Counted from the stretch's first letter, positions 10,057 to 20,549 are shown. The stretch is 64,000 nt of DNA from Pseudoxanthomonas sp. Root65 (GCF_001427635.1 NZ_LMHA01000001.1:124852-188851); one strand, 5' to 3'. Notes: generated by a model not told the origin, from the sequence alone. Made by a program: numbers and translations.

Positions 10057-10467
10057 ATGCCACTGCTGAACACCGTCATCCCCTCCCCGTCCACCGTCCC
10101 ACCTCCCTTCGACGACGCGCGCGTGCAGCTGCTGCGCAGCCTGCTGGCTGACCGCGACTGGTCGCAGGCCTCCGTCCTGCGCCAGCCCCTGCAGCAGGCG
10201 CTGGCGCTGCTGAGTGCGCCCGGCGGCGGCGCCCTCGACGAAGCCACCTGGCTGCTGGTCGCCGACGAAACAGCGCGCTACCTCGACTTCCGCCGCCTGC
10301 GGAACCTCGAAGCGCAGCTGCGCGGATGCCCGCCCGAAGCGCTGCAGTACACCCGCGCCGACTGGGAAGCCGCCCGCATGGCCGAAGCCGCGCTGGAATC
10401 GCACCTGCGGCAGGTCCGGCTGGGCAGTTACGCCCCCGAAGCGGTGCCGATGTTCCGTATCCACTGA
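10057..10467 (+). CDS. Small protein of unknown function
   Basis: This is a 136-residue, acidic, probably cytoplasmic protein with no signal peptide or membrane segment. It is largely helical in appearance (RVQLLRSLLADRDW, LAALLSAPG-type stretches, then ADETARYLDFRRLRNLEAQL). I do not recognise the family. The open frame extends back to 9853, overlapping rnhB. I chose the ATG at 10057 because GAGG at 10047-10050 is well placed and the upstream part is low-complexity arginine/histidine-rich. A strong terminator follows, separating it from dnaE. Confidence 0.7.
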   Translation: MPLLNTVIPSPSTVPPPFDDARVQLLRSLLADRDWSQASVLRQPLQQALALLSAPGGGALDEATWLLVADETARYLDFRRLRNLEAQLRGCPPEALQYTRADWEAARMAEAALESHLRQVRLGSYAPEAVPMFRIH

Positions 10468-10527
10468 CTCATGGCGCGGCCCATGCCGTCGCGCCCACCC
10501 CACCCCGAGCCCTCGGGTTTCCCCAAT

Positions 10528-10555
10528 GCCGCCTTTCCCCGGGCGGCTTTTTTTT
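10528..10555 (+). terminator. Rho-independent terminator before dnaE
   Basis: The stem GCCGCC / GGCGGC with an 8-base loop is followed by eight T residues (10548-10555). A smaller hairpin, CCCGAG / CTCGGG (10504-10517), lies just upstream. This ends transcription of the rnhB/small-protein unit. Confidence 0.85.
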
Positions 10556-10596
10556 CGTCCCGACAGGTCCGTTCCGCGACGCCGGAATGTCAAGCC

Positions 10597-10625
10597 TTGC
10601 CGCACCCCACCCCCGCCGGTACGCT
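10597..10625 (+). promoter_or_regulatory. Candidate dnaE promoter
   Basis: TTGCCG (10597-10602), a 17-base spacer and TACGCT (10620-10625) lie between the terminator and the dnaE ATG at 10650. The match to sigma-70 consensus is moderate. The position after a terminator makes a promoter here likely. Confidence 0.35.
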
Positions 10626-10649
10626 GCCCCGACAGTACCCCGAGCCGGC

Positions 10650-13600
10650 ATGTCTTCCCGTTTCGTCCACCTCCACCTGCACACCGAGTTTTCGCTCGCG
10701 GATTCGATCATCCGCGTGCCCGAGAAACCGGATCATGCCGACCCGAAGAAGGCCAAACAGGCCAACCTGCTGAGCCGGGCGGTGGAACTGGGCATGCCCG
10801 CGCTGGCGGTCACCGACCGCAACAACCTGTTCGCGCTGGTGAAGTTCTACAAGGCCGCCGAAGGGGTCGGCATCAAGCCCATCGCCGGCGCCGACGTGAT
10901 GGTCGCCGAGGGCAACGAAGCCCCGTGGCCGGTGACGCTGCTGTGCCGTGACCGCGAAGGCTACCTGTCGCTGTCGCGCGTGCTGTCGCGCGCCTGGCTG
11001 GAGGGCCATCGCACCGACGGCGTCGCCATCGACCCGGAGTGGCTGCGCACCGACCACCAGGGCCTGTTCGCGATCATGGGCCGCCAGAGCCTGGCCGGAC
11101 GCCTCGCGCTGACCGGTCGCCACGACCTGGCCGAACAGCATCTGGCCGACTGGCAACGCGCTTTCGGCGACGACCTGCACCTGGAACTGACCCGCACGCA
11201 GCGCGACGGCGAAGAAGCGTTCAACGCCTTCGCCCTGCATGCCGCCGGCGCGCGCGGGCTGCCGGTGATCGCCAGCAACGACGTGCGCTTCCTGTCGCCG
11301 GACGACTTCGACGCGCACGAGGCGCGCGTCTGCATCGCCTCCGGTCGTGTGCTGGACGATCCCAAGCGTCCGAAGGAGTACAGCGCCGAGCAGTACATGA
11401 AGTCGGGCGAACAGATGGCGGCGCTGTTCGCCGACGTGCCGGACGCGATCGACAACACGCTGGCGCTGGCGCAGCGCTGCAACATCGAGATGCGGCTGGG
11501 CACGTACTTCCTGCCCGCCTATCCGGTGCCCGACGACGAGACGCTGGACAGCTGGATCCGCCGCCAGTCGCACGACGGCCTGAAGGCGCGGCTTGAAAAG
11601 AATCCGCTGGCGCCGGGCCATACCCGCGAGGATTACGAGCAGCGGCTGGATTTCGAGCTGGACACCATCTGCAAGATGGGCTTCCCTGGCTACTTCCTGA
11701 TCGTGGCCGACTTCATCCAGTGGGGCAAGAACCACGGCATCCCGATCGGTCCCGGCCGCGGTTCCGGTGCCGGCTCGCTGGTGGCGTGGGCGCTGCAGAT
11801 CACCGACCTGGACCCGCTGCCGTACGGGCTGCTGTTCGAGCGCTTCCTCAACCCGGAACGCGTGTCGATGCCCGACTTCGACATCGATTTCTGCATGGAC
11901 CGGCGCGACGAGGTGATCGACTACGTCGCGCGCAAGTACGGCCGCGACCGCGTCAGCCAGATCATCACCTACGGCACGATGGCGGCCAAGGCGGTGGTGC
12001 GCGATGCCGGCCGCGTGCTGGGCTTCCCGTACGGCCTGGTCGACGGCGTGGCCAAGCTGATCCCCAACATCCTGGGCGTCTCGCTGAAGGACGCGATGGG
12101 CGAAGGCAGCAGCGAGGCCGCCTCGCAGGAGCTGATCGACCGCTACCGCGACGAGGACGACGTCCGCGACCTGATCGACCTGGCGCGCCAGCTCGAAGAC
12201 CTCACCCGCAACGCCGGCAAGCACGCCGGCGGCGTGGTCATCGCGCCCTCGCCGCTGTCGGACTTCTGCCCGCTGTTCGCCGAACACGACGAAGGCGGCC
12301 GCGGCAAGAATCCGGTCACCCAGTTCGACAAGGACGACGTGGAAGCCGTCGGCCTGGTGAAGTTCGACTTCCTCGGCCTGCGCACACTGACCATCATCGA
12401 CTGGGCGGTGAAGGCGATCAACGAACGCCACGCGCGCGCCGGCGTACCGCCGGTGGACATCACCACCATCCCGCTGGACGATGCCAGCGTGTACCGCGAC
12501 GTATTCGCCAACGGCAACACCGGCTCGGTGTTCCAGTTCGAATCCACCGGCATGCGGCGTGCGCTGAAGGAAGCCAAGCCCGACCGCTTCGAGGACCTGA
12601 TCGCGCTGAACGCGCTTTACCGCCCCGGCCCGATGGACATGATTCCGTCGTTCGTCGAGCGCAAGCACGGCCGCGAGGAATTCGAGTATCCCGACCCGCG
12701 CACGCGGACCATGCTGGAAGAGACCTACGGCATCATGGTCTACCAGGAGCAGGTCATGCAGATGGCGCAGATCGTCGGCGGCTACTCGCTGGGCGGCGCC
12801 GACCTGCTGCGCCGCGCGATGGGCAAGAAGGTGCCGGCCGAAATGGCCAAGCACCGCGAGATCTTCCGCGAGGGCGCCGCCAAGGGTGGCGTGGACGAGC
12901 GCAAGGCCGACGAAATCTTCGACCTGATGGAGAAGTTTGCCGGCTACGGCTTCAACAAGTCGCACGCCGCCGCGTACTCGCTGGTCGCCTACCAGACGGC
13001 CTGGCTGAAGAAGCACTACCCGGCCGAGTTCATGGCCGCCACGCTGTCGTCCGACATGGACAAGACCGAGAAGGTGGTCGGCTTCCTCGACGAAGCGCGC
13101 GGCCTGGGCCTAAACGTGCGGCCGCCGGACGTGAACCATTCGGACTTCATGTTCGTGGCCACGGATGCCAATACCGTCCGCTACGGCCTGGGCGCAGTGA
13201 AGGGCGTCGGTCAGGGCGTGTGCGAGAGCATCGTCGAGGCGCGCAGGGAAGGCGGCGACTTCCGCGACCTGTTCGATTTCTGCAAGCGGGTCGACTCGTC
13301 CAAGCTCAACAAGCGCGCACTGGAAGCGCTGATCAACGCCGGCGCGCTCGACGCGCTTGGCCGCAACCGCGCCTCGCTGGCGCTGCAGCTGCCGGAGGTG
13401 CTGAAGGCCATCGACCAGATCAGCAAGAACCGCAATGCGGGCATCGTCGACATGTTCGGCTCCAGCAACGGCGGCGACGACATCCATGTGGAACTGCCGG
13501 ATACGGACGAATGGCCGCTGATGCAGGTGCTGCATGGCGAGCGCGAGACGCTGGGTCACTACCTCAGTGGCCATCCGATGGACCCGTACCGCGACGACCT

Positions 13601-14207
13601 GCGCTCGCTGGTCGGCAACGACCTGAGCGAACTCGACCGTATCTGGTCCAGCTCCTCCGGCGGCGACAAGAAGGGTTGGCGACCGGAGGTCAACGCGATC
13701 GTCGCAGGCCAGGTGGTCGGCATCCGCCGTAAGGGCGACAGCCAGGTCTTCGTGCAACTGGAGGACGGCCGCGGCCGCATCGAATGCAGCGCGTTCTCCG
13801 ATGCGCTGGCCGAGTTCGGGGCGCTGATGACGCGCGACCGCGTGCTGGTCATCAAGGGTGGCCTGCGCGAGGACGAATTCAGCGGCGGCTACAGCCTGCG
13901 CATCCGCCAGGTGTGGGATTACGCCCAGCTCTGCCAGCAGCACGCGCACCGCCTGCAGCTGCGGCTGGACCTGCGCGTGCCGGGCTTGTGGGAACGGGTC
14001 GATGCCCTGCTGTCGCGGCACCGTCCCGGCGGCACGCCGCTGCGCCTGGACCTGCTGATGGCCACCGGCACCTCGGCCATCGCCGGCATGCTGGACCTCA
14101 ACGGCCAGAAGGCCGTGCGCGTGGACGCGGAACTGCTCGACGCGCTGCGTTCGATGCCCGGCGTGCGCGCGGCCAAGCCCGCGTTCCATCGCCCGTGGGC
14201 GAACTGA
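10650..14207 (+). CDS. dnaE: DNA polymerase III alpha subunit
   Basis: DnaE is the catalytic subunit of the replicative polymerase. At 1185 residues it is close to the usual 1160-1190. The N-terminal PHP domain starts MSSRFVHLHLHTEFSL; the C-family polymerase core holds the PDFDIDFC aspartates in the middle of the protein. Helix-hairpin-helix, OB-fold (ARIECSAF-like region near 1040) and C-terminal tau-binding regions follow. The open frame extends upstream to 10326 but crosses a terminator, so ATG 10650 is preferred. No good Shine-Dalgarno is visible. Confidence 0.96.
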   Translation: MSSRFVHLHLHTEFSLADSIIRVPEKPDHADPKKAKQANLLSRAVELGMPALAVTDRNNLFALVKFYKAAEGVGIKPIAGADVMVAEGNEAPWPVTLLCRDREGYLSLSRVLSRAWLEGHRTDGVAIDPEWLRTDHQGLFAIMGRQSLAGRLALTGRHDLAEQHLADWQRAFGDDLHLELTRTQRDGEEAFNAFALHAAGARGLPVIASNDVRFLSPDDFDAHEARVCIASGRVLDDPKRPKEYSAEQYMKSGEQMAALFADVPDAIDNTLALAQRCNIEMRLGTYFLPAYPVPDDETLDSWIRRQSHDGLKARLEKNPLAPGHTREDYEQRLDFELDTICKMGFPGYFLIVADFIQWGKNHGIPIGPGRGSGAGSLVAWALQITDLDPLPYGLLFERFLNPERVSMPDFDIDFCMDRRDEVIDYVARKYGRDRVSQIITYGTMAAKAVVRDAGRVLGFPYGLVDGVAKLIPNILGVSLKDAMGEGSSEAASQELIDRYRDEDDVRDLIDLARQLEDLTRNAGKHAGGVVIAPSPLSDFCPLFAEHDEGGRGKNPVTQFDKDDVEAVGLVKFDFLGLRTLTIIDWAVKAINERHARAGVPPVDITTIPLDDASVYRDVFANGNTGSVFQFESTGMRRALKEAKPDRFEDLIALNALYRPGPMDMIPSFVERKHGREEFEYPDPRTRTMLEETYGIMVYQEQVMQMAQIVGGYSLGGADLLRRAMGKKVPAEMAKHREIFREGAAKGGVDERKADEIFDLMEKFAGYGFNKSHAAAYSLVAYQTAWLKKHYPAEFMAATLSSDMDKTEKVVGFLDEARGLGLNVRPPDVNHSDFMFVATDANTVRYGLGAVKGVGQGVCESIVEARREGGDFRDLFDFCKRVDSSKLNKRALEALINAGALDALGRNRASLALQLPEVLKAIDQISKNRNAGIVDMFGSSNGGDDIHVELPDTDEWPLMQVLHGERETLGHYLSGHPMDPYRDDLRSLVGNDLSELDRIWSSSSGGDKKGWRPEVNAIVAGQVVGIRRKGDSQVFVQLEDGRGRIECSAFSDALAEFGALMTRDRVLVIKGGLREDEFSGGYSLRIRQVWDYAQLCQQHAHRLQLRLDLRVPGLWERVDALLSRHRPGGTPLRLDLLMATGTSAIAGMLDLNGQKAVRVDAELLDALRSMPGVRAAKPAFHRPWAN

Positions 14208-14247
14208 CGCACCGCGTGCGCGGCGTCACGGCCCTACCCCCCCGTAC

Positions 14248-14275
14248 GTGACCGCCGGAGCGCTTCGGCTACACT
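14248..14275 (+). promoter_or_regulatory. Candidate accA promoter
   Basis: GTGACC (14248-14253), a 16-base spacer and TACACT (14270-14275) precede the accA ATG at 14304 by 28 bases. Each hexamer matches consensus at about four positions. Confidence 0.4.
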
Positions 14276-14303
14276 TTCCCCCTTTCCGGCCCATGGCCCG
14301 CAG

Positions 14304-15263
<960 letters not shown>

Positions 15264-15367
15264 GCCGACGTACGGCGGGATCGGCTTGCGCCGGTCCACC
15301 GGCACCGCGATGTTCCATGGGGATGGAATGAGGCGGCACTGATGAGGCGCCACAGGGGGAAGGGGGA

Positions 15368-16189
15368 ATGAGCGAGTCGATCGACCGCATCAACAGGAAG
15401 ACCATGACCACCGCGTCGGTGGTCACCCACTACGCGCGTCCCTGGGACCTCAGCAAGGCCGAACAGGCCACGTTCGAGCGGGTGGCCGCGCAGGCGAAGG
15501 ACCAGCCCATCCTGGACATCGGCGTCGGCGGCGGGCGCACGGTGGCCGCCCTGCGCCGCATCAGCCACGACTACCTGGGCATCGATTACAGCCAGGGCAT
15601 GGTGGACGCCTGCCGGCAACGGTTCCCGGACGCACGTTTCGAGCTCGCCGATGCGCGCGCACTGTCGGACGTGGCCGATGCGTCGATCTTCCTCGCCGTC
15701 TTCAGCTGCAATGGCATCGGCATGGTGTCGCACGCCGACCGCCTGCTGATCCTGCGCGAAGTCCAGCGCGTGCTGCTCCCCGGTGGCTTCTTCGTGTTCT
15801 CCACCCACAATCGCAACTCGCCCGAGTGCCGGCGTGGATTCCTGTTCCCACCGTTCGACTGGTCATTCAACCCGCTGCGCCTGGCGGTACGGTCGCTGCG
15901 CTTCACCGGTGAAACCGTGCTGCGCATGCGCAATCGCAGGCGCCACCATCCGCACGAAGTGCACGCCGACGACTACTCGGTCATCAACGATGTCTGCCAC
16001 CACTACAGCACCCTGCTGTACTACCTGACCTTGGCAAAGCAGCGCCAGCAACTGGTGGACGCGGGCTTCGAGGCCGATGCCGAGGCCTACGACCTCAGCG
16101 GGCGACGCATCGTGGACGATACCGTGGATGACTCGATCGCACTGATCGCACGCAAGCCGTCCGTGCCCCTGCCCCAAGGCCGCCCATGA
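15368..16189 (+). CDS. Class I SAM-dependent methyltransferase
   Basis: This is a 273-residue cytoplasmic protein. Motif I is ILDIGVGGGRT (48-58), the acidic ribose contact is in YLGIDYS, and LLPGGFFVFSTHNRN is the post-motif III strand. The substrate cannot be told from the sequence; the fold is the UbiE/small-molecule type. A purine-rich AGGGGGAAGGGGG stretch just before the ATG is a strong ribosome-binding site. The stop overlaps the next ATG (ATGA), so it is coupled to the TPR membrane protein. Confidence 0.85.
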   Translation: MSESIDRINRKTMTTASVVTHYARPWDLSKAEQATFERVAAQAKDQPILDIGVGGGRTVAALRRISHDYLGIDYSQGMVDACRQRFPDARFELADARALSDVADASIFLAVFSCNGIGMVSHADRLLILREVQRVLLPGGFFVFSTHNRNSPECRRGFLFPPFDWSFNPLRLAVRSLRFTGETVLRMRNRRRHHPHEVHADDYSVINDVCHHYSTLLYYLTLAKQRQQLVDAGFEADAEAYDLSGRRIVDDTVDDSIALIARKPSVPLPQGRP

Positions 16190-16938
16190 GCCCACTCCTC
16201 CTGCTTTCCTTCGCCCTGCAGATCGCCTGCTGCGTGCACGTGGTGCGCACCGGGCGCCCGCTGTACTGGGTCTTCATCCTGCTGGTGTTCTCGTTCCTCG
16301 CGGTGATCATCTACTTCATCGCCGAAATCCTGCCCGACCTGCGCCATAGCCCCTCGGCGCGGCGCACGGTGCGCTCGGTGCGAGACCGCATCGATCCGGA
16401 TCGCGACCGGCGCGATGCCGCGCGACTGCTCAAGGCCTCGGACACGCCCGAGAACCGGCGCCGGCTGGCCGAGGAAAGCCTGCGCAGCGGCGACTACGCG
16501 CAGGCCTGCGAACTCTACGAGCAGGCGCTGAAAGGCCTGTATGCGACCGACCCGGACCTGATGCTGGGACTGGCGAAGTCGCAGTTCGGCCTGGGCGACT
16601 CGGCTAAGGCACGCGCCACGCTGGACGCGCTGATCGCCGCCAATCCCGGGTTCCGCTCCGCCGACGGCCATCTGTTGTATGCGCGCGCCGTCGAGGACAC
16701 CGCCGACGCGGCGGCCGCCATACACGAATACGAAGCCGTCGTGCAGGGCTACCCGGGCGAGGAAGCCCGCGCCCGCTTCGGCCTGCTGTTGAAGCGGCAG
16801 GGCGATCACGCCCGCGCGCGCAGCGTGTTCCAGGAAATCCTCGACCGCTCCGACGCCGCGCCCCGCTACTACCAGCGCGAGCAACGCGACTGGATCGAGG
16901 TTGCCAAGCGGGAGCTGGCCGCACTGGCGCGCAGTTAA
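16186..16938 (+). CDS. Membrane-anchored TPR protein
   Basis: The 250-residue protein starts with two hydrophobic segments (about 3-18 and 27-47) joined by a short basic loop. A positively charged linker (50-85) leads to tetratricopeptide-type helices (90-240, e.g. GDYAQACELYEQALKG, GDHARARSVFQEIL). TPRs mediate protein contacts; the partner is unknown. It shares ATGA with the methyltransferase upstream. Its TAA stop and the TAA of the opposing GAF gene share the palindrome TTAA at 16935-16938, so the convergent genes overlap by four bases without a terminator between them. Confidence 0.8.
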   Translation: MSPLLLLSFALQIACCVHVVRTGRPLYWVFILLVFSFLAVIIYFIAEILPDLRHSPSARRTVRSVRDRIDPDRDRRDAARLLKASDTPENRRRLAEESLRSGDYAQACELYEQALKGLYATDPDLMLGLAKSQFGLGDSAKARATLDALIAANPGFRSADGHLLYARAVEDTADAAAAIHEYEAVVQGYPGEEARARFGLLLKRQGDHARARSVFQEILDRSDAAPRYYQREQRDWIEVAKRELAALARS

Positions 16939-17900
16939 GCAGCCGCGCGGTCGTTAGCTGCCGCATCCTTCTGCAGGCTGAGGTCTTCTTCAGCCCTCGC
17001 ATAGACCCGATGCAGGGCCTCGCCCGAGGCGGCGGTCGCCGTACCTACGAGCAGCGACAGGCCTTCGCGCCTGCCGGCGTCACGCGCGACCGTACGCAGC
17101 GCCTGGATGCGCGACTCCACGCCGTCGCCGTGCAGGAGAGCGACGTATTCCGGACTGTCGGTGACGCGACTGACGTGGTCGCCCAGCTCCGCCGCCACAC
17201 AGGCATCGAACTCCGGCGCCATGCCCTGCAGCTGCCGCTCCAGCGTGCGTTCGCCTATCCGGCGCGCGGCGTCGGCCATGCCCTGCAGCTCGATGATGGC
17301 CACCGCATACGCAGGGCATGGTGAAGGTGCCGGTGCACTGGGCGTCGCAACGACGGGGGAGATCTCCGGCTGCAGCGCAGCGATTGCCCGTGCATCGTGA
17401 TGAGCGCGGTGCGCATCTAGTAGCGCCATCGTCACCCGCGCCAGCGCGCGCAACGAGGCTTTCTGCTGGCTGTTGAGGCGGCGTGGTTGCGTGTCGACCA
17501 CGCACACGGTGCCGATGGCCTCACCCTTGTCCGTCACCAACGGCATGCCGGCGTAAAAGCGTGCCTTGACCTCGCCCGTGACGATGGGGAAATAGTTGAA
17601 GCGCGCATCCTCGTTGAGATCCTGCACTTCCAACAATTCGTCCGGCTGGCGGATCGCGTGGTCGCAGACGGCGGTGTCCCGCGTGGTCTGGTGTTCGTCC
17701 AGTCCGATGCGGGCCTTGAACCACTGCCGGTCGCGGTCGATCAGCGAGACCACGGCGATCGGCGTACCACACAGGGCGGCAGCCACGTTCACCAGGTCGT
17801 CATAGACGGTGGCCGGCAGGCTGTCGACCACGTGGTAGCGGTCGAGGGCGTGCTGGCGGCGGGTTTCCTGCGCAACCGGGGAGGCGGTCGAAGCCGTCAT
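16935..17900 (-). CDS. GAF-domain protein with a degenerate GGDEF-like C-terminus
   Basis: I chose the start at 17900 because AAGGAGA lies 5-11 bases upstream; the open frame itself extends to 18062. The 321 residues hold a GAF sensor domain (about 25-165: PIAVVSLIDRDRQWFK, CDHAIRQ, FYAGMPLVTDKGEAIGTVCVVD). The C-terminal 110 residues look like a worn GGDEF fold. The signature position reads DSPEY (248-252), and the tail RVYARAEEDLSLQKD resembles the usual AD-ALY-AK end. Without GG(D/E)EF, diguanylate cyclase activity is not expected. It is probably a cytoplasmic signalling or binding protein, divergent from tilS. Confidence 0.8.
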   Translation of the reverse strand: MTASTASPVAQETRRQHALDRYHVVDSLPATVYDDLVNVAAALCGTPIAVVSLIDRDRQWFKARIGLDEHQTTRDTAVCDHAIRQPDELLEVQDLNEDARFNYFPIVTGEVKARFYAGMPLVTDKGEAIGTVCVVDTQPRRLNSQQKASLRALARVTMALLDAHRAHHDARAIAALQPEISPVVATPSAPAPSPCPAYAVAIIELQGMADAARRIGERTLERQLQGMAPEFDACVAAELGDHVSRVTDSPEYVALLHGDGVESRIQALRTVARDAGRREGLSLLVGTATAASGEALHRVYARAEEDLSLQKDAAANDRAAA

Positions 17901-18013
17901 GCGTTCTCCTTCGTGTCGATGGCACCTGCCATGGTCGCCGCTGGTCGGTTCAGAACCTGTCAACGGCGCGCGCATTGCAGCGGCGACCGGCTGCGCAGCA
18001 TGCGCATCGCCGC

Positions 18014-18025
18014 TAGCATGGCGGC
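18014..18025 (+). promoter_or_regulatory. -10 box directly before tilS (possible leaderless start)
   Basis: TAGCAT (18014-18019) is followed by exactly six bases and the tilS ATG at 18026, and no Shine-Dalgarno is present. A transcript started 7 bases after the box would begin at the A of the ATG. No clear -35 is visible. Confidence 0.35.
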
Positions 18026-19327
18026 ATGTCCCGTCCCGACGCGCCCATTCCCATCCTGTCACCGCCCCTGGCGACGGGGCGCGTCCGGGTGGCCTTCAGC
18101 GGTGGACTCGATTCGACCGTGCTGTTGCACCGGCTGGCGCACGATCCGGTCGCGCGCCGGCACGGACTGGATGCCATCCACGTGCACCACGGACTGCATG
18201 CCGACGCCGATGCCTGGGCCGCGCATTGCAAGGCCCTGTGCGCGACGCTCGACGTACCGCTGCAGATCCGTCGCGTCCACGTGGACACGACGCGGGGCGA
18301 GGGCGTGGAAGCGGCGGCGCGACGTGCGCGCCACGCGGCCTTCTCCGACGTCATGCAGGCCGGCGACATCCTCGCTCTCGCCCATCATCGCGATGACCAG
18401 GCGGAAACCTTCCTGCTGCGCGCACTGCGCGCGTCCGGCCCGGATGGCCTGGCGGCGATGCGGCCGTGGCGCGCGTTCGGCGCGGGGTGGGCATGGCGTC
18501 CACTGCTGGACGTACCGCGCTCCGCGCTGGAGGCGTATGCGCGCGCGGCATCGCTGGCGTGGATCGAAGACCCCAGCAATGCCGGCACGACGTTCGACCG
18601 CAATTTCCTGCGCCACGAGGTGTTGCCGTTGCTGCGGCAGCGTTGGCCGCAGGCGGACGCCGCCTTCGCGCGCAGCGCCGCACTGAGTGCCGAAGCGGCC
18701 GACCTGCTGTCACGGCAGGACCGCGAACTGCTCGCCCTCGCCGCCACGCTGGACCCGGCCGCGCTGGCGGTGGCGCCCCTGCGCCATGCCTCCGCCGCGT
18801 CGCGCGCACGTGCGTTGCGATGCTGGATCGAAGGGCTTCGCCTGCCACCGCTGCCCGCCGAAGGCGTGGCCCGCATCGACGAGGACCTGCTGGACGCACG
18901 CGCCGACGCGCAGGCCGAGTTCGCCTGGCAGGGTGCGGTGGTGCGGCGCTGGCGCGGCCTGCTGCACGCCGAACGCCTGCGCCCCGCCTTGCCGGATGAC
19001 TGGCAGGCCGACTGGGATGGCACCGCACCGTTCCAGCTGCCGGATGGCGGCGTGCTGGCGCTGCAGGACGAAGGCGAGCCGTTCGAGACGCCGCTACGAC
19101 TGGCGGCCCGTCGTGGCGGCGAGCGCATCGCCCTGCCCGGCCGCCCGCACCGGCATGCCCTCAAGGACGTGCTGCAGTCGCTGGGCGTGCCGCCGTGGGA
19201 ACGGCGCCAGTTGCCGCTGCTCTGGCGCGGCGATGCGCTCTGGGCCGCCGGCGACCTGGTGCTGTCGGCCGACTGCGACGCCTGGCTGCGCGCGCGCGTC
19301 ACGCGCCTGACCTGGCGTCGCGGCTGA
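18026..19327 (+). CDS. tilS: tRNA(Ile)-lysidine synthase
   Basis: TilS converts C34 of the AUA-reading tRNA-Ile to lysidine, using ATP and lysine, so AUA is read as isoleucine. The PP-loop SGGLDS is at residues 25-30. HHRDDQAETFLLR and the DPSNAGTTFDRNFLRHEVLP motif follow, and the C-terminal tRNA-binding domain includes PGRPHRHALKDVLQSLGVPPWERRQLPL-type residues. At 433 residues it is a full-length gammaproteobacterial form. The 3' end runs into a 17-bp tandem duplication. Confidence 0.94.
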   Translation: MSRPDAPIPILSPPLATGRVRVAFSGGLDSTVLLHRLAHDPVARRHGLDAIHVHHGLHADADAWAAHCKALCATLDVPLQIRRVHVDTTRGEGVEAAARRARHAAFSDVMQAGDILALAHHRDDQAETFLLRALRASGPDGLAAMRPWRAFGAGWAWRPLLDVPRSALEAYARAASLAWIEDPSNAGTTFDRNFLRHEVLPLLRQRWPQADAAFARSAALSAEAADLLSRQDRELLALAATLDPAALAVAPLRHASAASRARALRCWIEGLRLPPLPAEGVARIDEDLLDARADAQAEFAWQGAVVRRWRGLLHAERLRPALPDDWQADWDGTAPFQLPDGGVLALQDEGEPFETPLRLAARRGGERIALPGRPHRHALKDVLQSLGVPPWERRQLPLLWRGDALWAAGDLVLSADCDAWLRARVTRLTWRRG

Positions 19328-19347
19328 CCTGGCGTCGCGGCTGACCT
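19307..19347 (+). repeat. 17-bp tandem duplication over the tilS stop
   Basis: CTGACCTGGCGTCGCGG occurs at 19307-19323 and again at 19324-19340, with a third partial unit CTGACCT at 19341-19347. The first copy encodes the LTWRRG end of TilS. Because the unit is not a multiple of three, the second copy lies beyond the stop (19325-19327). Confidence 0.85.
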
Positions 19348-19374
19348 GACGCCGCCGGCGAATCCGCGCGGCGT

Positions 19375-19409
19375 TTGACCTGACTGCAGCCGATCCCCAC
19401 ACTTGCCGC
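19375..19409 (+). promoter_or_regulatory. Candidate xseB promoter with -10 six bases before the ATG
   Basis: TTGACC (19375-19380), a 17-base spacer, CACACT (19398-19403), six bases, then ATG. The -35 matches consensus at five of six positions, the -10 at three. The spacing would start the RNA on the ATG itself. Confidence 0.4.
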
Positions 19410-19670
19410 ATGGCAAAGAAACCCCCCGCAGACGCCTCGCCGGTCGCCCATTTCGAACAGTCGCTCGATGAACTGGAGCAACTGGTCGAGAAGATGGAAC
19501 ACGGCGACCTGAGCCTGGAAGCCTCGCTCGCCGCGTACGAACGCGGGGTGGGCCTGTACCGGCAATGCCAGACGGCGCTCGAACAGGCCGAACTGCGCGT
19601 GCGCCTGCTCAGCGACCCGGAACAGCCCGAGAACGGCGAGCCCTTCGCGCCTGCGCCCGATGGCCGCTGA
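19410..19670 (+). CDS. xseB: Exodeoxyribonuclease VII small subunit
   Basis: XseB binds in several copies to XseA to form exonuclease VII, which degrades single-stranded DNA. The 86 residues contain the family helix pair [16 protein letters not shown] and [18 protein letters not shown]. The large-subunit gene is not in the window. It overlaps ispA by 11 bases, in the usual xseB-ispA order. Confidence 0.93.
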   Translation: MAKKPPADASPVAHFEQSLDELEQLVEKMEHGDLSLEASLAAYERGVGLYRQCQTALEQAELRVRLLSDPEQPENGEPFAPAPDGR

Positions 19671-20538
19671 TCCCCGCTTCGCCAACTGGGCGGCGGGACT
19701 GGAAGACCATCTGGAGCGGGCACTGCCTCCGGCCGACCGGGCACCGCAGCGATTGCATGCCGCCATGCGCCACGCCGTCCTGGGAGGCGGCAAGCGCATG
19801 CGTGCCCTGCTCGTCTATGCCAGCGGCACGCTGCTGCAGACGGACGAGGCCACGCTGCACGCGCCCGCCATCGCGGTGGAACTGATCCACGCTTATTCGC
19901 TGGTGCACGACGACCTGCCGGCGATGGACGACGACGACCTGCGCCGCGGCAAGCCCACCGTGCACATCGCCTTCGACGAAGCCACCGCCATCCTCGCCGG
20001 CGATGCGCTGCAGACGCGTGCGTTCGAGCAACTGGCCGCGGCGGCTGTCGACGCCACGTTGCGCGTGGACTGGCTGGCAACGCTGGCGCAGGCGTCCGGT
20101 GCGGCCGGCATGTGCGGCGGGCAGGCACTGGACATCGACGCGACCGGCACGCGGCAGACGCTGGACCAACTGCAACGCATGCATGCGCTCAAGACCGGCG
20201 CGCTGATCCGCGCTGCGGTGCGCATGGGCGCGCTGGCCGGCGGCGCCGACACCGCGACGCTGGCGCGCCTGGATGATTTCGCCACGGCGCTGGGCCTGGC
20301 CTTCCAGGTGCGCGACGACATCCTCGACATCGAAGCCAGTTCCGAACAACTGGGCAAGACCGCCGGCAAGGACGTGGCCCAGGCCAAGTCGACGTATCCG
20401 GCGCTGCTGGGCATGGACGGCGCGAAGGTCAAGCTCGCCGAGCTCGATGGGCGGATGCGCGAAGCGCTGGCGCCGTACGACGGCGATGCCGATGCCCTGC
20501 GCGCGCTCGGCGACTTGGCCATCCATCGTGCGCATTGA
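19660..20538 (+). CDS. ispA: Farnesyl diphosphate synthase
   Basis: IspA condenses IPP with DMAPP and GPP to give farnesyl diphosphate, the precursor of undecaprenyl phosphate and quinone tails. The first aspartate-rich motif [10 protein letters not shown] is at 84-93 and the second, DDILD, at 219-223. GGGKRMR (42-48) binds IPP. Length 292 is normal. dxs, often the next gene in enterobacteria, is absent here; a terminator follows directly. Confidence 0.95.
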   Translation: MAADPRFANWAAGLEDHLERALPPADRAPQRLHAAMRHAVLGGGKRMRALLVYASGTLLQTDEATLHAPAIAVELIHAYSLVHDDLPAMDDDDLRRGKPTVHIAFDEATAILAGDALQTRAFEQLAAAAVDATLRVDWLATLAQASGAAGMCGGQALDIDATGTRQTLDQLQRMHALKTGALIRAAVRMGALAGGADTATLARLDDFATALGLAFQVRDDILDIEASSEQLGKTAGKDVAQAKSTYPALLGMDGAKVKLAELDGRMREALAPYDGDADALRALGDLAIHRAH

Positions 20539-20549
20539 GCGCAGACATG

